Below, in pieces: positions 50,253 through 59,277 of a stretch of DNA of 64,000 nucleotides. The stretch spans positions 1-64,000 of the forward strand of contig DASXVO010000007.1 in NCBI GenBank assembly GCA_036504215.1, written 5' to 3'. The DNA is from Vicinamibacterales bacterium. GTDB taxonomy: Bacteria; Acidobacteriota; Vicinamibacteria; Vicinamibacterales; Fen-181. Under the pieces are notes generated by a model that saw only the letters and a list, made by a program, of their open reading frames with translations, had not been told where the DNA came from and did no database searches. Made by a program: the position numbers and the translations under genes. Within the stretch, counting starts at the first letter, position 1. Each line of letters begins with the position of its first letter.

Positions 50253-51971
50253 ATGCGTGGTTCTGTCGCTGGTTCGTGGTTCCTGCTCGCGTGCCTGGTG
50301 TCGTTCACCGCAGCCGGGTGCGGTCCTCGCGTCGATCCGGCCGACATGGTCCTGACCAACGGGCGCCTCGCCACGGTCGATCCGTCGAGGGCGACGGCCG
50401 AGGCCATCGCCATCCGCGGCGACAGGATCGAAGCCGTCGGTACGATTGCCGAGATGAAGGCCTATATCGGCCCGAAGACCGAGGTGATCGATCTTGCCGG
50501 TCGGTTTGCCATGCCCGGGTTCATCGAATCGCACGCCCACTTCACCGGCGTGGGCGCCGCCAAGATGCAACTGGAGCTGATGAAGACGCGAAGCTGGGAG
50601 GAAATCGCCGCGCTGGTGGCTGACGCCGCGAAGACGGCGCGGCCGGGAGAGTGGATTCTCGGCCGAGGCTGGCATCAGGAGAAGTGGACGCACGCGCCCG
50701 CCGGAGCGGTCGAGGGCTTCCCCACGCACGAACTGCTCAGCCAGGCGGCGCCGAACAACCCGGTGCTCCTCACCCATGCCAGCGGTCACGCCACGATTGC
50801 CAATGCCAAGGCGATGGAACTGGCAGGGATCACGAAGCAGACACCGAACCCGCCCGGTGGCGAGATCATCAAGGACGCGAAGGCCAATCCGATCGGCGTG
50901 TTCCGCGAGACGGCCTCGGGCCTGGTCCACAAGGCGCTGAACGATGCGCGCGCCCGCCGCACCCCGGAGCAGGTGAATGCCGATGCCGACCGCGAGGTCG
51001 AGTTGGCGGCGCGCGAGTTCCTGTCCAAGGGCATCACTTCGGTCCACGACGCCGGCACGTCGTTCGCCACGGTGGATCGGTACAAGCGATTTGCCGACGC
51101 CGGGAAACTGGGCGTCCGGCTGTACGTGATGCTCGGCGAGGACAACGCCGACCTGGCGCAGAATCTGGCGAAGTACCGGATGATCGGCGCGGCGAACGGC
51201 CACCTCACCGTCCGGTCGATCAAGCGCCTGATGGACGGCGCGCTCGGTTCGCGGGGCGCGTGGCTGCTCGAGCCGTACGCCGATCTCCCCGGCAAGACCG
51301 GCCTGAACACCGAGTCGCCGGACGTGATGAAGGAGACGGCGCGGCTGGCCATCGAGAACGGATACCAGTTGTGCACCCATGCGATCGGTGATCGTGCCAA
51401 CCGCGAGACGCTGAATGTCTACGAGCAGGCCTTCAAGGCGCATCCCGACCAGAAGGACCTGCGGTGGCGCGTCGAGCACGCACAGCACATCAACGCGGCC
51501 GACATCCCGCGCTTCGGGCAGTTGGGCGTGATCGCGTCGATGCAGGGCATCCACTGCACGTCCGACGCGCCGTATGTCCTCGCCCGGCTCGGACGCCAGC
51601 GCGCGGACGAAGGCGCGTACGTCTGGCAGAAGCTGATGAAGTCCGGCGCGGTGGTGGCAAACGGGACCGACGCGCCGGTCGAGGAAGTCGATCCGCTGCC
51701 CGGCTACTACGCGCTCGTCACCCGGCGCCAGAAGAACGGCGAGGTGTTCTACGGCGACCAGCGCATGACCCGCGAGGACGCCCTCCGGGCCTACACGCTG
51801 AACGGCGCCTTCGCGGCCTTCGAGGAGAAGACGAAGGGCTCCCTGACGCCCGGCAAGGTCGCCGACATCACCGTGCTATCGGCCGACATCACCACGGTGC
51901 CCGAGGATCAGATCCAGAGAGCGGAGGTGCTCTACACGATCGTCGGGGGGAAGGTGGCGTACAAGAAATAG
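50253..51971 (+). CDS. amidohydrolase lipoprotein (YtcJ-like, Amidohydro_3)
   Basis: A 572-residue metal-dependent hydrolase with a lipoprotein signal (LLACLVSFTAAGC, Cys at about 23). The N-terminal beta part and metal site appear in AMPGFIESHAHF (HxH); later ligands lie in CTHAIGDRANRE, RVEHAQHI and NGTDAPVEEVDPL. The family includes exoenzyme-regulating and N-substituted formamide deformylase-like proteins; the substrate is not evident. ATG 50253 has AAGGAG eight bases upstream; the frame is open much further upstream but runs opposite the HEAT gene. Confidence 0.9.
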   Translation: MRGSVAGSWFLLACLVSFTAAGCGPRVDPADMVLTNGRLATVDPSRATAEAIAIRGDRIEAVGTIAEMKAYIGPKTEVIDLAGRFAMPGFIESHAHFTGVGAAKMQLELMKTRSWEEIAALVADAAKTARPGEWILGRGWHQEKWTHAPAGAVEGFPTHELLSQAAPNNPVLLTHASGHATIANAKAMELAGITKQTPNPPGGEIIKDAKANPIGVFRETASGLVHKALNDARARRTPEQVNADADREVELAAREFLSKGITSVHDAGTSFATVDRYKRFADAGKLGVRLYVMLGEDNADLAQNLAKYRMIGAANGHLTVRSIKRLMDGALGSRGAWLLEPYADLPGKTGLNTESPDVMKETARLAIENGYQLCTHAIGDRANRETLNVYEQAFKAHPDQKDLRWRVEHAQHINAADIPRFGQLGVIASMQGIHCTSDAPYVLARLGRQRADEGAYVWQKLMKSGAVVANGTDAPVEEVDPLPGYYALVTRRQKNGEVFYGDQRMTREDALRAYTLNGAFAAFEEKTKGSLTPGKVADITVLSADITTVPEDQIQRAEVLYTIVGGKVAYKK

Positions 51972-52076
51972 GCTCTGGGTTCCAGGCGCCGGGTGACCGG
52001 CGCGAGGACGCGTGCCGGCGCTTGACACCACCACGGTGCTGCGCCACGATGAGCTGTTTCCGAACAGGAGGACCCC

Positions 52077-52802
52077 ATGAAGCTGTGGACGAACCGTCTT
52101 GGCTGGTCGGTGTGCCTGATCCTCGCGGTCGTGTGCGCGGCGACGCCGGCGTTGGCGCAGGGGACGACAGCTGGCCGAACGAAGCTGAACGTCAATACGG
52201 CGACGGCGGCGGAACTCCAGACGCTGCCGACCGTCGATGCCGCGATGGCAGCGAAGATCATGGCAGGACGGCCCTACGGGTCCGTCTCGGACATGTCGAA
52301 GGCCGGGATCCCGGTCTCGACGCTCTCGGCGATCCGGCCGCTCGTGACATTCGGCGTCGCGAAGTCGGCGAAGGCGCCGGCGGCGCCGGCCGTCGAGGCC
52401 AAGGCCCCCGATGCGGCCGCAGCCAAGGCCGCTGAAGGTGCGGTGGCCAAGCCAGCCGAGTCCGCCACGCCCGCCACGCCTCCCGCCGCTGTGAAAGCGC
52501 CGGCCAAGTCCTCGAAGAGCAGCAAGACCGGCGGCACGGCCATGGACAAGGCCAACCGCGCGCTCGAGCGCGGCGGCGTGGCTGAGGCGCGAGGCGACGA
52601 GGCCATGGCAAAGAGCGGCCAGATGCCGAAGCGCGAACCGCCGGTCAAGGGCATGGTCTGGGTCAACACGGCGAGCGGGATCTTCTACACGGAGGGCGAT
52701 TCCCGCTACGGCACCACGCACGAAGGCACGTTCATGACCGAGGCGGACGCGGTGAAGGCCGGCTACCGGATGGCGAAGACGAACATGGGGAAGAAGAAGT
52801 AG
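52077..52802 (+). CDS. exported helix-hairpin-helix (ComEA-like) protein
   Basis: A 241-residue protein with a signal peptide (LILAVVCAATPALAQ) and one ComEA-type helix-hairpin-helix motif (KLNVNTATAAELQTLPTVDAAMAAKIMAGRPY). A Pro/Ala/Lys-rich low-complexity linker (about 95-160) leads to a short C-terminal domain (GMVWVNTASGIFYTEGDSRYGTTHEGTFMTEADAVKAGYR). ComEA binds DNA during uptake, so DNA binding outside the cytoplasm is plausible. AGGAGG lies upstream of ATG 52077. Its 3' end overlaps truA by 71 bases. Confidence 0.82.
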   Translation: MKLWTNRLGWSVCLILAVVCAATPALAQGTTAGRTKLNVNTATAAELQTLPTVDAAMAAKIMAGRPYGSVSDMSKAGIPVSTLSAIRPLVTFGVAKSAKAPAAPAVEAKAPDAAAAKAAEGAVAKPAESATPATPPAAVKAPAKSSKSSKTGGTAMDKANRALERGGVAEARGDEAMAKSGQMPKREPPVKGMVWVNTASGIFYTEGDSRYGTTHEGTFMTEADAVKAGYRMAKTNMGKKK

Positions 52803-53595
52803 CGGACCGTGCAGCCGGCGCCAGCGGCGTAATGGCGCCGAGCGGCGCCACAGGCGGTTCTCCCGGGTACACCACGCGTTCGAGGAACAGGCCCGAGGCC
52901 GGCGCGGTCACGCGCGCCGGCACCGGCGACCGGCGCTCGAAGAACCCTTCGATGTCGGCCAGCGTCAATTGTCTGCGCCCAACCTCGACCAGCACCCCGA
53001 CGATCCGCCTCACCATCTTCCACACGAAGTGCGACCCGGTGACCCGCACGAGGAGGAGGTCACCGTCCTCCTTGACCTCGATCCCCTCGAGTTGGACGAG
53101 CGTGGAGATCTCGTCGGGGTCGCTGTCGGTGAACGACTGGAAGTCGCGCATCCCGACAAACAGGCGCGACGCCTGCCGTATCGCCTCGACGTCGAGATCC
53201 TCTTTCACCCACCAGACGAACGGTTTCGCGAACGCCGTCCGCCGACGTGCGATCTGGTAGACGTAACTCCGCGAGACCGCGTCGTGGCGGGCGTGGAAGC
53301 GGTGGGGCACCGGCGCCACGGCGAGGACGTTGATGTCCGCCGGGAGCATGTCGTTGATCTGTCGTCGCAGCTGTTCAGGCGCCACCGGGCGGGGCACGTC
53401 GAGATGCGCCACCTGCGCGATCGCATGGACGCCGGCATCGGTCCGACCCGATCCCTGCAACTCCACGGCAGCGCCACCCGCCGCCTCGCGCGCGGATCGC
53501 AGCAACTCGCCCTGGACGGTCCGAGCGTTCTTCTGCACCTGCCAGCCGCTGTAGCGCGTGCCGGCGTACTCGATGGTCAGGCGATAGCGGGGCAT
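52732..53595 (-). CDS. truA: tRNA pseudouridine(38-40) synthase TruA
   Basis: A 287-residue pseudouridine synthase acting on the tRNA anticodon stem-loop. Motifs are YRLTIEYAGTRYSGWQVQ, the catalytic Asp in GSGRTDAGVHAIAQ, and SFTDSD with the C-terminal FVWKMVRRIVGVLVEVGR. ATG 53595 gives the usual start. The last 25 or so residues are Ser/Pro-rich and lie opposite the HhH gene; the family part ends near LFLERVVYP. It lies 32 bases after the serine acetyltransferase gene on the same strand. Confidence 0.94.
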   Translation of the reverse strand: MPRYRLTIEYAGTRYSGWQVQKNARTVQGELLRSAREAAGGAAVELQGSGRTDAGVHAIAQVAHLDVPRPVAPEQLRRQINDMLPADINVLAVAPVPHRFHARHDAVSRSYVYQIARRRTAFAKPFVWWVKEDLDVEAIRQASRLFVGMRDFQSFTDSDPDEISTLVQLEGIEVKEDGDLLLVRVTGSHFVWKMVRRIVGVLVEVGRRQLTLADIEGFFERRSPVPARVTAPASGLFLERVVYPGEPPVAPLGAITPLAPAARSATSSSPCSSSPSGSRPSPRPPRS

Positions 53596-53627
53596 GGGTG
53601 CTGGCTGCCGGTCCGCGGGTCCGGAGC

Positions 53628-54599
53628 CTATATCCCTCCTCCCTCGGAGTAGAGCACCTGCTTCACCTCCACCTGGCTGATCCGGCTCCCTGGCGGCACC
53701 GAGTGCGTGAGCCACACGTTGCCGCCAATCTGTGAACCGGCGCCCACCGTGATCCGGCCGAGCACCGTGGCCCCACTGTAGATGATCACATCGTCCCCGA
53801 CGATCGGGTGCCGCGGCACGCCCTTGACCGGATGGCCGTGTTCGTCGAGCGGGAAGCTGCGCGCACCGAGCGTCACTCCCTGATAGAGGCGCACGCGCTC
53901 GCCGATGACGCACGTCTCGCCGACGACCACGCCGGTGCCGTGGTCGATGAAGAAGTGAGAGCCGATCTGTGCGCCCGGATGGATGTCGATGCCGGTCATG
54001 CCGTGCGCCTGCTCGCTGATGATCCGGGGCAGCAGCGGGACCTCGAGCCGATAGAGTTCGTGCGCCAGGCGATGGCACGTCAGCGCGAGGATGCCGGGAT
54101 AGCAGAGGATGGTCTCTACGGGGCTCGTCGCTGCCGGGTCGCCCTCGTACGCCGCCTGCACATCCGTCGCCAGCAACCGCCGTACCGCCGGCAGCCGATC
54201 GAAGAACTCGCGCGACACGCCCCGAGCGCGCTCCTCGCAGTCCATGCACCGCCCTGGATCGCGTTCCCGACAAGCGAAACAGAACGCCCGCCGCACCTGT
54301 TCGGCGGTCGTCCGGAACAGGCGGTCGAGCGTCGCGCCGACGTGGAATCGCAGCGCCTCCGCGCTCAGCTCCGACGTGGTGCCGACGTAACCTGGGAAGA
54401 GCGCGGCGCGGAAGTCGTCGATCGTCCGCGCCATCGTCTCGCGCGAGGGCAGGTGCGGATGGCAGCCCTCGGACTCCGGCCGCACCAAGCCGTCCTCGGT
54501 CGCACACAGAGCCTGGACGATGGCGGACAGGGCTGGCCCGGAGACCGGCGTCCGCTGCGGGTCCTCGCCGGACGCTCGTGGCCAGTGAGGCGTGTTCAT
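53628..54599 (-). CDS. serine O-acetyltransferase with Cys-rich N-terminal insert
   Basis: A 323-residue acetyltransferase of the left-handed beta-helix type, making O-acetylserine for cysteine synthesis. Hexapeptide repeats include GIDIHPGAQIGSHFFIDHGTGVVVGETCVIG and the flexible loop VKGVPRHPIVGDDVIIYSGATVLG. The N-terminal domain is longer than in CysE and contains CFACRERDPGRCMDC, four cysteines spaced as in metal sites. ATG 54599 has GGAGGA about seven bases upstream; the frame open to 54752 lacks support. Followed by truA, divergent from the proline dehydrogenase gene. Confidence 0.88.
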   Translation of the reverse strand: MNTPHWPRASGEDPQRTPVSGPALSAIVQALCATEDGLVRPESEGCHPHLPSRETMARTIDDFRAALFPGYVGTTSELSAEALRFHVGATLDRLFRTTAEQVRRAFCFACRERDPGRCMDCEERARGVSREFFDRLPAVRRLLATDVQAAYEGDPAATSPVETILCYPGILALTCHRLAHELYRLEVPLLPRIISEQAHGMTGIDIHPGAQIGSHFFIDHGTGVVVGETCVIGERVRLYQGVTLGARSFPLDEHGHPVKGVPRHPIVGDDVIIYSGATVLGRITVGAGSQIGGNVWLTHSVPPGSRISQVEVKQVLYSEGGGI

Positions 54600-54741
54600 G
54601 GCTGGTCCTCCAGGGCTGCGATCTGTTCCCTCGTTCGAGCATAGCAGGTCGCGTGGTGGGGACGAAGCGCGGTATCGCGCGGAGTGGGCTGAGCTACAAT
54701 GGGCAACTGGGTCACCTGAACCGAATCGCGAGGTCACGCCG

Positions 54742-55674
54742 ATGGCGATCATGAGAAGCGTCCTGCTGGCTGGCGCCGAAAGCGTCTGGCTGCGCGAGAA
54801 GGCGATGCGCTACCGGTTCGTCCGCCGGTCGGTGTCGCGCTTCATGCCGGGCGAGACGATGAACGAGGCGCTCGAGGCGTGCGACAGGCAGCAGCGTGAA
54901 CGGGGGACCGCGACGATTCTCACGCACCTCGGCGAGAACCTGACCAGCCTCGCGGAAGCCGAGGCCGTCACCGCGCACTACCTGCAGGTGATGGACCGGA
55001 TCATCGCCGCCGGCCTGAACGTGCAGGTGTCGGTCAAGCTGACCCAGCTCGGCCTCGATCTCGGCCTCGATGCGTGCTATGAGAACCTCGCGGCGCTCGT
55101 GACGCGCGCCGAGTCGCGCGGCAACTTCATCTGGATCGACATGGAGAGCACGAAATACGTCGATCCCACGCTCTCCTTGTTCCGTCGCGCACGGCAGCGC
55201 TGGTCGCGGGTCGGGATCTGCCTGCAGGCCTATCTGCGGCGGACCGAGGCCGACCTCGACGCGCTTCTTCCGCTGGCGCCCGCCGTCCGACTGGTGAAGG
55301 GGGCGTATCGCGAGCCGCCGGACCTGGTGTTCCCCGCCAAGGCCGACGTGGACGAGAACTACTTCCGACTGGCCGATCGCATGCTGCGGCCCGAACTGCC
55401 GTCGGGCACCTTCCTCGGCATCGGCACCCACGACGAGCGGCTCGTGCGGCGGCTGCGTGCGGCGATCGAGTCCCGCGGCCTCGCGCCTGCGTCATGCGAG
55501 TTCGAGATGTTGTACGGGATCCAGCGGCCCCTGCAGGCGCGGCTCACGCGCGAAGGCGCGCCGCTGCGCGTGCTGATCAGCTACGGCGAATTCTGGTTCC
55601 CGTGGTACATGCGCCGGCTGGCCGAGCGACCGGCCAACGTCCTGTTCGTCGCCAAGAGCCTGCTGGCCGGATAG
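54742..55674 (+). CDS. proline dehydrogenase (monofunctional, FAD)
   Basis: A 310-residue PRODH oxidising proline to pyrroline-5-carboxylate and passing electrons to the respiratory chain. The family blocks are present: NVQVSVKLTQLGLDLG, WIDMESTKYVDPTL, RLVKGAYREPPDLVF, LGIGTHDERLVR and CEFEMLYGIQ. ATG 54742 starts the homologous part; upstream frame to 54592 overlaps the spacer. No P5C dehydrogenase gene adjoins, in contrast to PutA fusions. Confidence 0.92.
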   Translation: MAIMRSVLLAGAESVWLREKAMRYRFVRRSVSRFMPGETMNEALEACDRQQRERGTATILTHLGENLTSLAEAEAVTAHYLQVMDRIIAAGLNVQVSVKLTQLGLDLGLDACYENLAALVTRAESRGNFIWIDMESTKYVDPTLSLFRRARQRWSRVGICLQAYLRRTEADLDALLPLAPAVRLVKGAYREPPDLVFPAKADVDENYFRLADRMLRPELPSGTFLGIGTHDERLVRRLRAAIESRGLAPASCEFEMLYGIQRPLQARLTREGAPLRVLISYGEFWFPWYMRRLAERPANVLFVAKSLLAG

Positions 55675-55831
55675 AGCCGGCCGCCTCTTCTGCTATCCTG
55701 GTCATTGGGACTACTCACAACCGAACCGCAGCGTGGACCTGCCACCGAGAACGGCGTGCGGGCCTTCACGCGTGCCGAAGCCCCGCGCGAGAGTGTGGCG
55801 CAAGCCCGAGCGGCTTGCGCGGAGATATTGC

Positions 55832-56341
55832 ATGCCTAACGTCTGTCTGCTCGTCGTGCTCCTCTTGGCGTCGCCTTCGCTTGTGCTGGCCGCGCCGCGG
55901 ACCATCACGGTGAGTCCGGGCAAGCCCCTTCGCGCGTCGGTCGGCGGCAGCGGGGCAGTGGCGCGCATCGTCACCCTGACGGTTGGTGACAACATGAAGT
56001 TCGACCCGGCGACGATCACCGCAAAGCCCGGAGAGCCGTTGAAGGTGGTGCTGAAGGACGTGGGCCAGATGCCGAAGACCGCGTTGGGGCACAACTTCGT
56101 GCTGCTGAAGAAGGGGGCCGATCCGAAAGGGTTCGTCGACAAGTCGGCGGGCGCACGCGGTACGGATTTCATCGCGCCTGCCGTGAAGGATGAGGTGCTG
56201 GCGAGCACGAACCTCGTCGGGCCGGGGGAGACCGCGGAGGTGTCGTTCGTGGCGCCGACACGCCCCGGCGAGTACACTTACCTATGCTCGTTCCCAGGTC
56301 ACTTCGCCATGGGCATGAAGGGAACGCTCACGGTGAAGTGA
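55832..56341 (+). CDS. azurin-like type 1 copper protein, periplasmic
   Basis: A 169-residue protein with a signal peptide (VCLLVVLLLASPSLVLA). The cupredoxin domain shows TLTVGDNMKFDPATITAKPGE, the first His ligand in LGHNFVLLKKG and the Cys-His-Met ligand loop in YLCSFPGHFAMGMKGTL, as in azurins. It would carry single electrons in the periplasm. ATG 55832 has GGAG eight bases upstream. The stop overlaps the GTG of the next gene (GTGA), so the two are coupled. Confidence 0.93.
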   Translation: MPNVCLLVVLLLASPSLVLAAPRTITVSPGKPLRASVGGSGAVARIVTLTVGDNMKFDPATITAKPGEPLKVVLKDVGQMPKTALGHNFVLLKKGADPKGFVDKSAGARGTDFIAPAVKDEVLASTNLVGPGETAEVSFVAPTRPGEYTYLCSFPGHFAMGMKGTLTVK

Positions 56342-56727
56342 CACTACGGCGCCTTCGGAGCTTCGTGGCCGTCCTGGCGGGGTACATCGTATTCGCCCTT
56401 CCGGCGGCCGCGTTGTTTCCGCTGCCTCAGGCCGGCCAGCACGCGTCGCAGCCACGCCCGTTTTCGAGCTTCGACATGGGCTACGGGGCGGTGCTGGCGG
56501 TGGCCGCGGGCTACCTGGCGGCACTGCTTGCCGGCCGACGCCCGCTGGCCCATGCGCGCATCGTGAGCATGATCATCGGCGCCGTCGCCCTGGCGTCGCT
56601 CGTCATCCGGCTCGGTCACGGATCGGTGTGGACCGAATTGACCGCGATCCTCATCTTTGCGCCGTTGTCGCTGGCTGGAGGCTGGCTGCGCGATCAGCAG
56701 GAACAGGCGCGCCGACGGGACACGTAG
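56338..56727 (+). CDS. small membrane protein coupled to azurin-like gene
   Basis: A 129-residue protein with about four hydrophobic segments (SFVAVLAGYIVFALPAAALF, GYGAVLAVAAGYLAALLA, IIGAVALASLVI, LTAILIFAPLSLAGGWL). The frame is open from 56284; GTG 56338 is chosen since it overlaps the azurin-like gene's stop and the first membrane helix follows. No family is recognised. It may be a membrane partner of the cupredoxin. Its 3' end overlaps metX tail-to-tail by 77 bases. Confidence 0.65.
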   Translation: MTLRRLRSFVAVLAGYIVFALPAAALFPLPQAGQHASQPRPFSSFDMGYGAVLAVAAGYLAALLAGRRPLAHARIVSMIIGAVALASLVIRLGHGSVWTELTAILIFAPLSLAGGWLRDQQEQARRRDT

Positions 56728-57844
56728 TGCCCGCGAGGAACCGCCGCACGAGAGGTTCCTGCTGGGCATGCTCGAGCAGGAAGGCATCGTGGCCGTAGTC
56801 GCTCGGAAGGCATCGATACTCGACCGGCCGGCCGGTCGCCTCCAGTGCTGCCGCCACGCGCTCGAGTTGATACGGCGGGTACAGCCAGTCGGATGAGAAC
56901 GCCAGCAGGAGGTAGCGAGCCCGGCTGCCGGCCAGCGCTTCCTCGAGCGACCCGTGGCCTTCCGACAGGTCGAAGTAGTCGATCGCCTTCGTGACGTAGA
57001 GCAGTGAATTCGCGTCGAAGCGCTGGACGAAGCTCGCGCCCTGGTGCTCCAGGTAGTGTTCCACCTCGAACTCCGGCCGACCGAGGGAATACGCCAGGCC
57101 ATTGCGGGCTCGGCGTCCGAACTTCCGCTCCATGCCGACGTCCGACAGATAGGTGATGTGGCCCACCATGCGGGCCACCGAGAGACCCGCCTCGGGCCCG
57201 GCCCCGGGTTCGTAGCGTCCACCTTGCCAGGCGGGGTCCGCCATCACCGCGCGGCGCGCGACCTCGTTGAACGCAATCTGTTGAGGCGAGTGCCGGTCGG
57301 TTGCCGCAAGGGTGATGACGCGCTGTACCCAATCAGGGTACAAGCGGGCCCACGCGAGAGCCTGCATCCCGCCCATCGATCCCCCGGCTACCGCCGCGAG
57401 CGATCGGACTCCGATCCGTTCCAGCAGCCGGTGCTGGACGCGAACCATGTCCCAAATCGTGACCATCGGGAAGTCAGGTCCAAACGGGCGCGCCGTCTCG
57501 GGGTTGACCGACGAGGGGCCAGTCGTGCCGTAGCAGCTGCCGAGGACACTCGAACTGATCACACAATAGCGGCGGGTGTCGAAGGCCCTTCCGGGGCCAA
57601 TCATCACGTCCCACCACCCAGGTCTGGCCGCGCCCTCGTGCCACCCCGCGGCGTGAGCGCCGCCGGAGAGCGCGTGGCAGACGAGGATGATGTTCGAGCG
57701 GTCGCGGTTGGGCGTCCCGTACTGCTCCCACGCGACCGTGATCGGACCGAGCCGCCGCCCGCAGTCGAGCGGCAGCCCCTCCTGACACACCGTCGTGTGC
57801 TCTGTCGTGACCAGGCCTATTCCCGCCGCATCGTGCGCGTTCAT
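56651..57844 (-). CDS. metX: homoserine O-acetyltransferase
   Basis: A 397-residue alpha/beta hydrolase-fold enzyme acetylating homoserine with acetyl-CoA for methionine synthesis. Key blocks are CHALSGGAHAAGWH, the nucleophilic Ser in GGSMGGMQALAWA, the Asp in FSSDWLYPPYQ and the His in DYGHDAFLLEH. The C-terminal 25 residues are non-conserved and overlap the small membrane protein gene. It lies 61 bases after metY, third in hom-metY-metX, and is thus placed under the tandem leader upstream of hom. Confidence 0.94.
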   Translation of the reverse strand: MNAHDAAGIGLVTTEHTTVCQEGLPLDCGRRLGPITVAWEQYGTPNRDRSNIILVCHALSGGAHAAGWHEGAARPGWWDVMIGPGRAFDTRRYCVISSSVLGSCYGTTGPSSVNPETARPFGPDFPMVTIWDMVRVQHRLLERIGVRSLAAVAGGSMGGMQALAWARLYPDWVQRVITLAATDRHSPQQIAFNEVARRAVMADPAWQGGRYEPGAGPEAGLSVARMVGHITYLSDVGMERKFGRRARNGLAYSLGRPEFEVEHYLEHQGASFVQRFDANSLLYVTKAIDYFDLSEGHGSLEEALAGSRARYLLLAFSSDWLYPPYQLERVAAALEATGRPVEYRCLPSDYGHDAFLLEHAQQEPLVRRFLAGTTCPVGAPVPADRAASLQPATTAQR

Positions 57845-57905
57845 CTCTCCATCCCTCCCCAGGTCTGCGCGTGCCCCCGGCGTCCCTGGCAGTTCATCCG
57901 ACTGC

Positions 57906-59252
57906 CTACCCCACGAGCAACAACGGCCTCCGATCGGCCGTCGCCTTCTGCGACGCCGTGATGGCCTGATCGAGGTCGTCGAGGATGTCGGCGATGTCCT
58001 CGGTGCCGATCGACAGGCGCACGAAGTCGTCGGTCACGCCGGTTGAGGCGCGTTCCTCGGCCGACAGTTGCTGATGCGTGGTGGACGCCGGGTGGATGAT
58101 CAGGCTCTTGGCGTCGCCAATGTTCGCGAGATGGCTGAACAGCTTCACCGAGTCGATCAGTTTCACGCCCGCCTCGAGACCACCGCGGATGCCGAAGCCG
58201 ATGATGGCGCCCGCCCCGTTCGGCAAGTACCGCCTCGCGCGCTCGTAGTCGGGGTGATCGGGCAGCAGGGGATAGCTGACCCAGGACACGTGCCGGTTGC
58301 CCTTCAGCCACTCGGCGACCGCAAGCGCGTTGCGGCAGTGCGCCTTGATTCGGAGCGGGAGCGTTTCAAGTCCCTGGATGAACTGGAACGCATTGAACGG
58401 CGAGAGGCAGGGGCCGAGGTCGCGGAGCAATTGCACGCGAGCCTTGATGATGTAGGCCGCGCCGCGGAGCACCGCGCGATCGTGCAGGCCGAACGCGTCC
58501 CAGAACACCAGACCGTGATAGGAGGGGTCGGGTGCCGTGAATTCCGGGAACTTGCCGTTTGCCCAATCGAACCGGCCGGAATCGACGATGGCGCCACCAA
58601 TCGAGGTTCCGTGGCCGCCGATGAACTTGGTCAGGGAATAGACGACGATGTCGGCGCCGTGATCGAAGGGCCGGAAGATCATCGGGGACACGGTATTGTC
58701 CACGATGAATGGAACGGCGTGGTCGTGGGCGATCTTCGCGATCGCCTCGAAGTCGTCGACGTTGTTCTTCGGGTTGCCGATCGACTCGGTGTAGACGAGC
58801 CGCGTCCTGCCGTCGATGGCTCGGGCGAAGGCCGACGCGTCCGACGAATCGACGAAGCGCGTCTCGATCCCGAGTCTCGCGAATGTGTGCTTGAACAGGT
58901 TGTAAGTGCCGCCGTAGAGCGCGCTCGTCGAGACGATGTTGTCGCCGGCGCGGGCGATGTTCAGGACGGCAACCGTGATCGCCGCCTGGCCAGACGACAC
59001 CGCGAGGGCACCCACTCCGCCGTCGAGTCTTGCCAGCCGCTCCTCGAGCACAGCGGTCGTGGGGTTCGTGATTCGCGTGTAGATGTTCCCGAACTCCTTC
59101 AGCGCGAACAGGCTGGCGGCCTGCTCCGCCGATTCGAACACGTACGACGTCGTCTGGTAGATCGGAACCGCACGCGCATGGCTGGCCGCATCCGGCGTGT
59201 GGCCCGCGTGGATCGCGAGGGTCGAAGGGCGATAGCTGGTGGTGTCGGACAT
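57906..59252 (-). CDS. metY: O-acetylhomoserine sulfhydrylase/aminocarboxypropyltransferase
   Basis: A 448-residue PLP enzyme of the gamma-elimination family that converts O-acetylhomoserine and sulfide to homocysteine. The PLP lysine is in [18 protein letters not shown]; other blocks are [33 protein letters not shown] and [15 protein letters not shown]. It directly uses the MetX product. AAAGGA lies about ten bases upstream of ATG 59252. Only 25 bases separate it from hom. Confidence 0.95.
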   Translation of the reverse strand: MSDTTSYRPSTLAIHAGHTPDAASHARAVPIYQTTSYVFESAEQAASLFALKEFGNIYTRITNPTTAVLEERLARLDGGVGALAVSSGQAAITVAVLNIARAGDNIVSTSALYGGTYNLFKHTFARLGIETRFVDSSDASAFARAIDGRTRLVYTESIGNPKNNVDDFEAIAKIAHDHAVPFIVDNTVSPMIFRPFDHGADIVVYSLTKFIGGHGTSIGGAIVDSGRFDWANGKFPEFTAPDPSYHGLVFWDAFGLHDRAVLRGAAYIIKARVQLLRDLGPCLSPFNAFQFIQGLETLPLRIKAHCRNALAVAEWLKGNRHVSWVSYPLLPDHPDYERARRYLPNGAGAIIGFGIRGGLEAGVKLIDSVKLFSHLANIGDAKSLIIHPASTTHQQLSAEERASTGVTDDFVRLSIGTEDIADILDDLDQAITASQKATADRRPLLLVG

Positions 59253-59277
59253 GATTCAGTGTTCCTTTCTCCGGTGT

